Source of the DNA: CAYUYH01 sp964449175
GTDB taxonomy: Bacteria; Planctomycetota; Phycisphaerae; SM23-33
Length of the DNA: 17,593 bases
NCBI GenBank assembly: GCA_964449175.1
Contig: CAYUYH010000019.1
Location: forward strand, 1 to 17,593
Direction: 5' to 3'
The position numbers and the translations under genes are program-made. Position 1 is the stretch's first letter; each line of letters starts with the position of its first letter. This document shows positions 5,614-13,191 of the stretch, piece by piece. The notes under the pieces were generated by a model. The model was given only the letters and a program-made list of their open reading frames with translations, was not told where the DNA came from and did not search any database.

Positions 5614-5961
5614 ATGGACTTCTCACAGGATCTGGTTCGCGGCAGCATCGTGCCGATCGTGCTGTCGCTGCTGACGGACAAGGCGATGTACGGCTATGAG
5701 ATGGTCAAGGTCGTCAACGCCCGCACGAACGGCCGGCTTGAGTGGCGCGAGGGCACGCTGTACCCCACGCTGCATCGGCTGGAGGCAGCGGGGCTGGTCC
5801 GCTCGCGCTGGGCGGACGCGCCCGGCGAGAAGGGCGCCGGCCGACAGAGGAAATACTACTCCATCACCCGTCGGGGTCGGGCGGAGCTGGCCCGGCGGAC
5901 CAATGAGTGGCGGCAGTTCAGCCTGGCAGTCAACGCGATACTGCTGGGGGCGCGGGCATGA
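5614..5961 (+). CDS. PadR-family transcriptional regulator
   Basis: A 115-residue winged-helix DNA-binding protein of the short PadR subfamily, acting as a dimer, usually an autorepressor that also controls a co-transcribed membrane protein. Diagnostic stretches are the N-terminal D-L-V-R-G-S-I-V-P-I-V-L-S-L-L, Y-G-Y-E-M-V-K, the recognition-helix block W-R-E-G-T-L-Y-P-T-L-H-R-L-E near 46-59, G-L-V-R-S-R-W, and the wing R-Q-R-K-Y-Y-S-I-T-R-R-G. The ATG at 5614 is preferred over a longer in-frame reading because AAGGAG (5602-5607) lies 6 nt upstream; a GTG directly before it would be too close. The stop overlaps the start of the HAAS-type gene (ATGA). The ligand is unknown. Confidence 0.92.
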   Translation: MDFSQDLVRGSIVPIVLSLLTDKAMYGYEMVKVVNARTNGRLEWREGTLYPTLHRLEAAGLVRSRWADAPGEKGAGRQRKYYSITRRGRAELARRTNEWRQFSLAVNAILLGARA

Positions 5962-8177
5962 GCGCGTGGAATGAACTCATCGGGCGCATCACGCGGCGGC
6001 TGGAGGTGGACGAGGAACTGCGCCTGGACGTGGCCCGCGAGCTGCGGTGTCACCTGGAGGACGCGGCCGCCGAGTTCCGGGCCGCCGGCGAGAGCGATGA
6101 GCAGGCGGCCGCCTCGGCCACCCGCGCGCTGGGCGAGCCGGAGGAGCTGGCCGAGGAACTCTGGCAGGCGAACCGCGGGCGAATCCGCATCCGCGGCCTG
6201 CTCCGTTGGGCCGCCCGCGTCACGCTGCTACCCGCAGCCATCTTGGTGGTGGTAGTGCTGCTGGCAAATGCTCTTGCCATTGGCGTGTCCTACAATCAGA
6301 TGTCGTTCGGAAGGGGAGGTCCTGCACCTTGGGTACGGTTTCTTGCTGATCCCTTCCCTGATGCGGGACTGACCGAAGAGCAGCGGTTCGTGCTCCACGG
6401 CGACCCGAACGCAGCCAACTCCGTGGACCGCGCCAAGTCCATCTCCGACCGCTGGCCGGACAATCCGGTCTACTACGGGAACTACATCGTGCATCTTCTG
6501 GTGGACAGTCCTGTTCACTGGCGTCTCCGAAGAGACGAGCCGGTCACGCGTGAACAGTTAGACGAGCTGATCGCGCCGCTTCGGAGAGGAGAGCAGCTCG
6601 ACCCGGACAACGCCTTCTATGCGCTGGAGATTGCATCGCTGCTGATCCAGGCATCGAGCAACGTCACGGAAGACCCGAACACGACATACAAGGATGTCGA
6701 CAGGGACGGCAAGCCATGGCAGGCGATGGCATATGCGGTAGACATCAGCGATCCGGAGATGTTCCAGCAGGGGATCGAGGCATTTCGCCGCGCATTGGCC
6801 AAGCCGCGGATCACATTGGGCAGCATGGAGATGCTCCGGCTCCGCCTGGACATGCTGCCGGCGCCGAGGCGGATGGTCGAGTACCTCAACCGTGTTGGCA
6901 TGTGGGTGTCTACGTTGCTGCCGCATCGTCACGACTACCGCACGCTGGGCAATAGCCTGCTGGCCCGCTCGCTCGATCTGGCCCGTAGCGGTGAGGGCGA
7001 CGAGGCAGTCCGCCTGGCCAGGCAGGTGGAGTACATGGGCGACAAGGTCGGCGCTGAGGCCGACTTCCTGGTAGAGCTGCTGCTGGGTCGGGGAATCCGT
7101 AGGTCTGCCTTGGGGCACATGGAACTCATCTACACCGAACTTGGCAATCCCGAGCAGGCGACGGCGGTTCACAAGCGCAGAGTTGCCGCCTACGATCTAT
7201 GGAACCGGGTAATGAAGGCCCGCCGGCTGAGCCGAGACGAGCAAGACAGGACGGGGCTGCTGGAGTCGATCATCGTGCCGACCTTGCCGGACTACCGAGC
7301 CGACCTATCGCCTGTGCGGACGGCTGAACACCTCGCAGTGGTGCAAGCTGGCCTATTGGCCCTGCTTGCAGACCTTCTCATTGCGGCGGGGGTGTTGAGC
7401 GTGTGGACGGCAGCGGCGCTGTTCCGTTTGCCGAAGGCCCAGCGGCCTGTGATGCTGTTCGTCGGCTGGCGGCGGCTGGGGCGGATCTGCCTGCTGGCCG
7501 TAGTCCTGCCGGTCGCCGTGTACGGCCTGTATTCGCTGGCGGTGGCGACCTGGGGTCCGCACATCGGCTTGGCCGGGGCCATGATCAGGGTCAGTATGGA
7601 GTTGACCCTGCTGGTAACGGTGGTCTTCGTGCTGCTGACGTTGATGTCGGGCGCTGCCATCCGCCAGCGGGCGGCGGAACTGGGCATGGAAGTGCCCCCG
7701 CCGATGCCCTGGCGGCGCTGGATCTGGCCGGTCGGTTTGCTGATTGGCGGGGCAACCTTGCTGCTCGCAGGGGTGGTCGCCTGGTGGTTAGGGGGATTCC
7801 GGTGCACCACGGCCGGTGAGGCGCTCGACAGCGTGCTCCCCATAGCGGCGGCGGTCGCGATATTACTGCTGGCCTGCTTGGGGTTGGCCTGGGTGCTGTG
7901 GGCGCCGGCCCGCGCGCGCCGCTTTCGGCGACTTAGGCGGTCAGTCAGGCGGAGCATGGTGCCGATCCTGGCTGCGGCGGTGATTGTGGTGGGGATTGGC
8001 CTTGGCGGGACGCTGGCCGTCGGGGAGGGCTATGCTATCAGCCGCATGGGCAAGGGCTTACCGTTGCCGGACGAGATCGCCAACTCGGATTTCCGCCTAC
8101 TGCAAGAGCACCTGGCCACCGAGGAGCGGCGGCTGGCCGGAGAAACCGACATAACTTCCTCGGATTCCAGCCGCTAG
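5958..8177 (+). CDS. HAAS-domain multi-pass membrane protein with a large non-membrane domain
   Basis: A 739-residue protein. Residues 1-75 form a helical HAAS/DUF1700-like module (L-I-G-R-I-T-R-R-L-E-V-D-E-E-L-R, then a second helix pair ending A-L-G-E-P-E-E-L-A-E-E-L), the domain typically encoded beside PadR regulators. A transmembrane segment follows at about 85-110. Residues 111-455, without hydrophobic stretches, include W-P-D-N-P-V-Y-Y-G-N, D-P-D-N-A-F-Y-A-L-E and helical stretches compatible with TPR-like repeats. Six more segments lie near 459-489, 510-532, 542-569, 588-612, 624-648 and 667-690. No ABC permease or FtsX signature is evident. The start at 5958 gives the ATGA overlap and the clean HAAS N-terminus; a longer frame from 5907 would overlap padR by 55 bases. 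The function is unknown; coupling to padR suggests an envelope-stress or drug-responsive role. Confidence 0.8.
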   Translation: MSAWNELIGRITRRLEVDEELRLDVARELRCHLEDAAAEFRAAGESDEQAAASATRALGEPEELAEELWQANRGRIRIRGLLRWAARVTLLPAAILVVVVLLANALAIGVSYNQMSFGRGGPAPWVRFLADPFPDAGLTEEQRFVLHGDPNAANSVDRAKSISDRWPDNPVYYGNYIVHLLVDSPVHWRLRRDEPVTREQLDELIAPLRRGEQLDPDNAFYALEIASLLIQASSNVTEDPNTTYKDVDRDGKPWQAMAYAVDISDPEMFQQGIEAFRRALAKPRITLGSMEMLRLRLDMLPAPRRMVEYLNRVGMWVSTLLPHRHDYRTLGNSLLARSLDLARSGEGDEAVRLARQVEYMGDKVGAEADFLVELLLGRGIRRSALGHMELIYTELGNPEQATAVHKRRVAAYDLWNRVMKARRLSRDEQDRTGLLESIIVPTLPDYRADLSPVRTAEHLAVVQAGLLALLADLLIAAGVLSVWTAAALFRLPKAQRPVMLFVGWRRLGRICLLAVVLPVAVYGLYSLAVATWGPHIGLAGAMIRVSMELTLLVTVVFVLLTLMSGAAIRQRAAELGMEVPPPMPWRRWIWPVGLLIGGATLLLAGVVAWWLGGFRCTTAGEALDSVLPIAAAVAILLLACLGLAWVLWAPARARRFRRLRRSVRRSMVPILAAAVIVVGIGLGGTLAVGEGYAISRMGKGLPLPDEIANSDFRLLQEHLATEERRLAGETDITSSDSSR

Positions 8178-8223
8178 TGGGGGCAAACGGGGCGTAATAC
8201 GGGTATGCAGAAATGGGCCACCG

Positions 8224-8232
8224 TGTTATAAT
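8224..8232 (+). promoter_or_regulatory. Extended -10 promoter of the LEP-motif surface protein gene
   Basis: TGTTATAAT combines a perfect -10 hexamer (8227-8232) with the extended TGn element. No good -35 lies 16-18 nt upstream, as is usual for extended -10 promoters. The start would be near 8239. It lies 47 nt past the HAAS-type gene, and no terminator was seen between them. Confidence 0.6.
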
Positions 8233-8238
8233 CACTTG

Positions 8239-8362
8239 ACTTGGCCATGCCGGCCTGAGGCTCCGGGGCCGCCGGCGGCAAGGAGGTCCAAGGAAGGGCC
8301 TGGCTGTGATCCGTCCATCAGCAGGCGGGGTCCACACTGCTCAACAGGTAGGAGATTGCACG
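8239..8362 (+). other. Leader region of the LEP-motif protein mRNA
   Basis: About 124 nt of GC-rich leader. CCTGGCTG (8299-8306) can pair with CAGCAGG (8319-8325) with one bulged base. A strong AAGGAGGT sits at 8280-8287 but has no suitably spaced start codon in the surface protein frame. The working ribosome site is GGAG at 8351-8354. No known riboswitch consensus was recognised. Confidence 0.35.
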
Positions 8363-11300
8363 ATGATGAGCCCGCAGTGCCGGAAAGGGGGACACGGTCT
8401 CCACTCAAACAATCCACACCCGAGCCTCGAGCCGCTGGAACAGCGCCTGCTTCTGGACGGCACGGCGCCGTATTTCGTTACGCCGCTGGAGGACAGCTAC
8501 TCCGCCGCGGGAAGCTCGATCGCCATCAACATCGCCTGGGGCGACGACGACGGCCCGCTGGACGCGGTAAGCCTGACCGTCCAAAGCCAGACGGACGGTG
8601 TGACCGTCACGGTTCCCGATGGGCTGCTGTTCGCCCAGCTCCGCTTCATCCAAGGCGACGGCCACCGCACGCCCATCGGCAACATAGTGGTCGATCTCTT
8701 TGAGAACTATGCTCCGTGGACCGTGCTGAGGTTCGCGACACTGTCCCTCAATCACGTGAACGAGGACGGCAGCCTTGACCTCAATGGCGTGCCCTTCTAC
8801 ACGGACGTGCCTGTCCACCGCGTGATCACGGACTTCATGATCCAGACCGGCGACGCCGAGAACGGCGACGGCACCGGCGGCAGCCCGCTGCCCGACCTGG
8901 ACAACGAGATACACAGCGATCTGGACTTCTCCCAGCCCGGGATGTTGGCCATGGCCAACAGCGGTCCAAACACGAACAACAGCCAGTTCTTCATCACCGA
9001 CGCCCCGACCACGTGGCTCGACGGCGATTACACGATCTTCGGCAAGATGCTTGCCGGCCAGGACGTCCTGACGGCCGTCATCGACTCCCCACGCTACGAG
9101 AGCAATGACCGCCCCGTGTGGCTGCCGCTGTTGGAGGGCGTCGATGTCCTCGGCGAGGCCATGGTCGTCCAGGCCGAGAACGGCTTCGTCGGCGACGCGA
9201 CGGTATCGGTGAAGCTGGAAGACTCGTACGGCAACGTCTACGAGAAGGACATCACCGTCGCGCTGGGCCAGGCCCAGACGCCGGCGCCCGCGGAGGCGGC
9301 GTTCATCCGCTCCGGCGAGCCGATGAAGTTCGTGGTCAACCTGGCCGGCCTGGACAACCCGCAGGTGTCCGCCGACCTGTCGGACGCGACCGTCTCGCTC
9401 GACGCGTCCACCGGCGTGGTCACGCTGGAGACGCCGGAGCTGTTCACCGGGACCGTGAACGTCCGCCTGACGGCCGACGGCGGCTTCGCGCGCGTATACC
9501 CGTTCATCAGTCAGCTCCCCTTCGGCCCGCAGACTGCCGCGAACATCGCGGCGCGGTTCGGCGGCATCAATAGCACGCTCCGCGTGGGCGACCACCTGTT
9601 CATCGGCGGCAATGTGGACGACGACGGGAATGACCTGACCGAGGACTTCAGCGTCCTGGAGGTCTATGACGTCTCGGACCTCTCCAAACCGATGTTCGAG
9701 TCCAGTCTTGCCGGCACTTTCTCCAATATCACCGACATGGAGGTCGCCGGCAACACGCTCTACGTCTTGCACACGAATCTCGACACGGACAATCCGCGGA
9801 GCTTCATCACCGCGGTGGACATATCCGACCCCGCCAACCCGGTGGTGATGTCCGACCCGGTCAACCCGCAGGAGAACCTCGAAGCCGCGACATCCGGCAT
9901 CCCGTTCTCGCTGGAGATCGCCGGCAACACGGCGCTCGTCGCCGACGGGGAGGGCGGGCTGTCCGTCTACAGCTTGGCCTCGGACGCGATCACCCGCCTT
10001 ACCACGGTCGCCAACATCCCGGGCGCGACCATCACCAACGCCAGGGAAGTCACCGTCGCCGGCGACTACGCGTACGTATCCGCGGCGATCGACATAGGCG
10101 GGTACGTGCAGAGCCACGTCCTTGTCTTCAACATCGCCAACCCGGCCAACCCGCAATTCGTCCTGAACATCCCCGCCCACGACGCCCTGGGCGTGGACGT
10201 GGAGGGCGGCCTTCTATACGTGGCCGACCAGATCGGCATCGTGTCGATGTACAACGTAGCCAACCCGGCCGCGCCCAAGTTCGTCAGCTCCGTTCAGCTA
10301 AGCCCGCAGCCGCAGGAGGTGCACGCCGAGGGCGACTACGCAGTCGTCTCGACGGGCAGCGCGTACGTCCTGCTGGACATGACCGACCCGAAGCGGCCGC
10401 TGCCGGCCTACTTCTTCGACAGGCCGACCGGCGTGACGGCGTCGTTGATCGACGGAGTTGTCTACGGAGCATCCGGCGCGGACGGCGTGGTCATGGTGGA
10501 TACGAACCAGACCGTCTGGGTGCAGGCGGTCTCGACTATCGTCGACGAGAACGGCGTGCCCGTGACCTTCTCAATCAGTTCGGGCGCCGTGGCCAGGATC
10601 ACGCTGGACGGGCAGCGGTCCGGCAGGATCAAGGCCGTCGAGCTGTTCGGCCCGACCAACCAGACGCTGAAGATCACCACGCCGGCCGGCACGTTCACCA
10701 CCGTGGAGTACTTCCTGATGCGCGGCTCGGCCGGGGGCATCCTGGCCGAGACGACCGACCTCGCCGGCGAGCTGGACTGTCGGGCGAACCTCGGCAAGCT
10801 CGTGCTGCACGACGTGAGCGACTCGCGAATCGGCGCCAACACCTCCGGCACGCAGCTCGGCCCGCAGATGGCGCTGGCCATGACATTCAACGATCTCAGT
10901 GACGTTCAGATTGACACGGGCGGCCTGCCCGTCACCTCGCTGTTCGTCAATAGCTGGACGGACGGCGACGGGATTCAGGACAACGACAGCCTCACCGCGC
11001 CGCGGATGGGCAAGCTGAAAGCGCAGGGAGACTTCGCCGCCAACCTGGACATCAACGGGACGGGCTACACGACCGCGCTAGGCTCGGCCAAGATCGGCGG
11101 CAACCTCACGAGCACGCTATGGAACCTGTCGGCCGACGTCGGGACGATCGTGGTCCTCGGCTCGCTCAGCGGCGAGACGATCAGCGTCGACGGCGGGATG
11201 ACCGCCCTGATCGTGGGAAGCTGCCAGGACGGCTCCTACAGCGTCGTGGCCAAGTCCCTCAAGAGATTGCTGTCCAAGGGCGACTTCACCCCCGACGTGG

Positions 11301-12103
11301 TCTTGACCGGATCGAGCGACAAGTTCGCGATGCGCTCGGCGAAGGTGCTCGGCAACTTGACCTCCAAGACCTGGCAGGTGGCGGGGCAGATCGGCACGAT
11401 CAACGTCCTCGGCACGCTAGGCTCGGCTGAGGGATCGGGCATGGTTATCTCGGGGCTGTTGCGGGCGCTGGTCGTCGGCGGCAGCAACTCCGACACCTAC
11501 ACCGTCCAGGCCGGCGGCATCAGGAGGCTGCTGTCCAAGGGCGACTTCGCCGCCAACCTGAAACTCACCGGCGGAACCGGCGAGAGGTTCACGTTGAAGA
11601 ACGCTGTTATCCAAGGTGACCTGACCGCGAACAGGTGGGACGTGGCCGGCGCGGTCAAGAGGGTCTTCGTCAAGCGCGCGGCGATGGGCCTGCACATGGA
11701 CGCCACGGGCGACATCCTGGTGCTGAACGTGGGAGCGGCCTTCGACAGCGACTTCCTGGCCGGGTTCGACTCGACCTTCAGCAAGGAAGCCGAAGGCATC
11801 TACCACTTCGACTTCCTGAACAGCTATTACAGGAATCCGTACTACCCGCCGATCATCAACAGGGTCGTCATCAGAGGCTGGCGGACGCCCGCACCCGGCG
11901 CCGACCCGTACTTCGTGGACAACAGCAACTTCATCGCGGCCAACATCGGCAAGGTGCGCCTGTTCAACATCGACAAGACCAACTCCGGCATCTATGCCTG
12001 CTTGGGCGCCGGCCTGGGCAAGGAAGTCCGGTCCGTCACGCACAAGTCCACGACTACGCCGCCGTTCGTCGGCAGCATCGATCAGGTGATCTACATCGTC
12101 TGA
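8363..12103 (+). CDS. LEP-motif surface protein: cyclophilin domain, LVIVD beta-propeller and C-terminal repeats
   Basis: A 1246-residue exported protein. The planctomycete N-terminal motif L-E-P-L-E-Q-R-L-L-L-D-G is at 22-33, followed by a beta-rich stretch (34-98). A cyclophilin-type peptidyl-prolyl isomerase domain (about 103-250) follows, with V-H-R-V (catalytic R153), F158, M159, Q161, G-M-L-A-M-A-N-S-G-P-N-T-N-N-S-Q-F-F-I-T near 193-211 and W218; the usual active-site His after L-D-G is Tyr. An Ig- or cadherin-like part comes next. A propeller at about 402-715 has five LVIVD-like blades ending D-P-A-N-P, N-P-A-N-P and similar. Residues 884-1122 hold three tandem repeats. No dockerin or sorting signal is seen at the C-terminus. 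The ATG at 8363 is chosen over a GTG at 8306 because GGAG lies 8 nt upstream and LEP proteins begin shortly before the motif. It may fold or modify matrix proteins, but catalysis is unproven. Confidence 0.85.
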   Translation: MMSPQCRKGGHGLHSNNPHPSLEPLEQRLLLDGTAPYFVTPLEDSYSAAGSSIAINIAWGDDDGPLDAVSLTVQSQTDGVTVTVPDGLLFAQLRFIQGDGHRTPIGNIVVDLFENYAPWTVLRFATLSLNHVNEDGSLDLNGVPFYTDVPVHRVITDFMIQTGDAENGDGTGGSPLPDLDNEIHSDLDFSQPGMLAMANSGPNTNNSQFFITDAPTTWLDGDYTIFGKMLAGQDVLTAVIDSPRYESNDRPVWLPLLEGVDVLGEAMVVQAENGFVGDATVSVKLEDSYGNVYEKDITVALGQAQTPAPAEAAFIRSGEPMKFVVNLAGLDNPQVSADLSDATVSLDASTGVVTLETPELFTGTVNVRLTADGGFARVYPFISQLPFGPQTAANIAARFGGINSTLRVGDHLFIGGNVDDDGNDLTEDFSVLEVYDVSDLSKPMFESSLAGTFSNITDMEVAGNTLYVLHTNLDTDNPRSFITAVDISDPANPVVMSDPVNPQENLEAATSGIPFSLEIAGNTALVADGEGGLSVYSLASDAITRLTTVANIPGATITNAREVTVAGDYAYVSAAIDIGGYVQSHVLVFNIANPANPQFVLNIPAHDALGVDVEGGLLYVADQIGIVSMYNVANPAAPKFVSSVQLSPQPQEVHAEGDYAVVSTGSAYVLLDMTDPKRPLPAYFFDRPTGVTASLIDGVVYGASGADGVVMVDTNQTVWVQAVSTIVDENGVPVTFSISSGAVARITLDGQRSGRIKAVELFGPTNQTLKITTPAGTFTTVEYFLMRGSAGGILAETTDLAGELDCRANLGKLVLHDVSDSRIGANTSGTQLGPQMALAMTFNDLSDVQIDTGGLPVTSLFVNSWTDGDGIQDNDSLTAPRMGKLKAQGDFAANLDINGTGYTTALGSAKIGGNLTSTLWNLSADVGTIVVLGSLSGETISVDGGMTALIVGSCQDGSYSVVAKSLKRLLSKGDFTPDVVLTGSSDKFAMRSAKVLGNLTSKTWQVAGQIGTINVLGTLGSAEGSGMVISGLLRALVVGGSNSDTYTVQAGGIRRLLSKGDFAANLKLTGGTGERFTLKNAVIQGDLTANRWDVAGAVKRVFVKRAAMGLHMDATGDILVLNVGAAFDSDFLAGFDSTFSKEAEGIYHFDFLNSYYRNPYYPPIINRVVIRGWRTPAPGADPYFVDNSNFIAANIGKVRLFNIDKTNSGIYACLGAGLGKEVRSVTHKSTTTPPFVGSIDQVIYIV
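11012..11735 (+). repeat. Three in-frame tandem repeats within the LEP-motif protein gene
   Basis: Units start at 11012, 11261 and 11522 (spacing 249 and 261 bases, 83 and 87 residues). Each begins K-L-x-x-x-G-D-F or R-L-L-S-K-G-D-F, then has G-N-L-T or G-D-L-T about 30 residues on and a V-x-T-I-x-V-L-G-type strand. The second and third units share a run of 20 identical bases coding L-S-K-G-D-F, more than protein constraint needs, suggesting recent duplication or gene conversion. The third unit decays after about 70 residues. Confidence 0.65.
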
Positions 12104-12117
12104 GGCGCGGCGACCGG

Positions 12118-13077
12118 TCAGTAGCCCAGTTGCTTGTCGACCACGGACAGCAGCGGCTCGGACGCGACGAACCGCCGCAGGTTCTCGAGGAACACCCCGG
12201 CGGCGTTGGCTACGTAGTCGGCGTGGATTCCCCCGGTGTGCGGCGTGATGATGACGTTCGGCATGGTCCACAGGGGGTGGTCGCTCGGCAGCGGCTCGGG
12301 GTCGACCACGTCCAGGCCCGCCCCGCCCAGGACGCCGGATTCCAGCGCCTCCACCAGCGCGTCGGTGTCCACGGTCTTGCCCCTGCCGGCGTTCAGTAGA
12401 TACGCGCCTCGCTTGACGGCGGCCAGTTCACGCCGGCCTATGATGCCCCGAGTCTCGGCCGTGCCGGGCAGGACGACCATGATCACGTCGCTGCGGCTGA
12501 AGGCCTGCGGCATGTCGGCCGGGGCATAGACTTCCTCGACGCCGTCGGTCGGCTGGGGTCGCCGCCGCACGCCGATCACGCTCATGCCGAACGCCCGGCC
12601 CAGCTCGACGCACCGCCGCCCGATCGTCCCCAGGGCGACCACGCACAGCCGCTTGCCCGGCAGCACGTCTATGCCGGCGCCGGCGGATTTGTCCCACCGC
12701 CGGGCGAGCTGGCCGCGACAGGCTGTGTGAAGGCCGCGGACGAGCATCAGCAGCATGCCGAACAGGTGCTCGGCCATCGGCTCGGCGTGGATGGGCGAGT
12801 TTGTGACGACGGCCGGGTGCGAGCGGGCGGGCTCGCGCTGGGCCCAGTCGGCCCCGGCGGCGGTCGTGTGAATCCACTTCAGCCGTCCAGCCCTCCCCCA
12901 CGCGTCGCCGCCGAGCCGGCCGAAGACCACGTCCACCCGCTCGATCAGCGACGGGTCGCGGGCGAGATCGTCCGGGCTGAACACGGCCGCGCCCGGCGCG
13001 ATCGAGCGAATCTCCGCCCCAATCGCTTCCGTGGCGTAGGCGGAGGAGGTAATCAGGATGGCGAGCTGGTCGCCCAT
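12118..13077 (-). CDS. D-isomer-specific 2-hydroxyacid dehydrogenase
   Basis: An NAD(P)-dependent cytoplasmic oxidoreductase interconverting a 2-keto acid and a D-2-hydroxyacid; the substrate cannot be fixed from sequence. The protein has 319 residues, normal for the family. The catalytic triad is complete: R232 in N-A-G-R-G, E261 in D-P-E-P, H280 in T-P-H-T-G-G. The dinucleotide loop is A-L-G-T-I-G (148-153), with Ala replacing the first glycine. N-S-P-I-H-A-E-P-M-A-E-H (93-104) is the usual helix at the domain hinge, and the GxxH arrangement excludes formate dehydrogenase. The ATG at 13077 is used; a GTG at 13104 would add 9 residues, and neither has a clear ribosome site. Its stop is 14 nt from that of the convergent LEP-motif gene. 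Confidence 0.9.
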   Translation of the reverse strand: MGDQLAILITSSAYATEAIGAEIRSIAPGAAVFSPDDLARDPSLIERVDVVFGRLGGDAWGRAGRLKWIHTTAAGADWAQREPARSHPAVVTNSPIHAEPMAEHLFGMLLMLVRGLHTACRGQLARRWDKSAGAGIDVLPGKRLCVVALGTIGRRCVELGRAFGMSVIGVRRRPQPTDGVEEVYAPADMPQAFSRSDVIMVVLPGTAETRGIIGRRELAAVKRGAYLLNAGRGKTVDTDALVEALESGVLGGAGLDVVDPEPLPSDHPLWTMPNVIITPHTGGIHADYVANAAGVFLENLRRFVASEPLLSVVDKQLGY

Positions 13078-13138
13078 GCGATGTCGCCAGCATACGTTCG
13101 TCACCCGGCCAATTCAACGTACCGGCGCAATGAAGCCG

Positions 13139-13152
13139 CTCGCCGCGGCGAG
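13139..13152. other. 14-bp perfect palindrome between the pseudopilin operon and the dehydrogenase gene
   Basis: CTCGCCGCGGCGAG is fully self-complementary and can fold as a 5-bp stem with a CGCG loop. It lies 40 nt beyond the GspK-like stop. Without a T-run on either strand it is a poor intrinsic terminator; it may be an operator or a stability hairpin. Confidence 0.3.
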
Positions 13153-13191
13153 GGGATGTCGTTGGAGGAAGTAGGGCGTGTCGCATCGCCG

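Noticed and set aside
8306..8362. GTG start adding 19 residues to the LEP-motif protein
   Set aside because: The nearest strong ribosome site (8280-8287) is 18 nt away, while the ATG at 8363 has GGAG at the right distance and the LEP motif normally lies close to the N-terminus.
8239..8362. Riboswitch (cobalamin or cyclic di-GMP type) in the surface protein leader
   Set aside because: None of the conserved boxes of these classes could be matched by eye.
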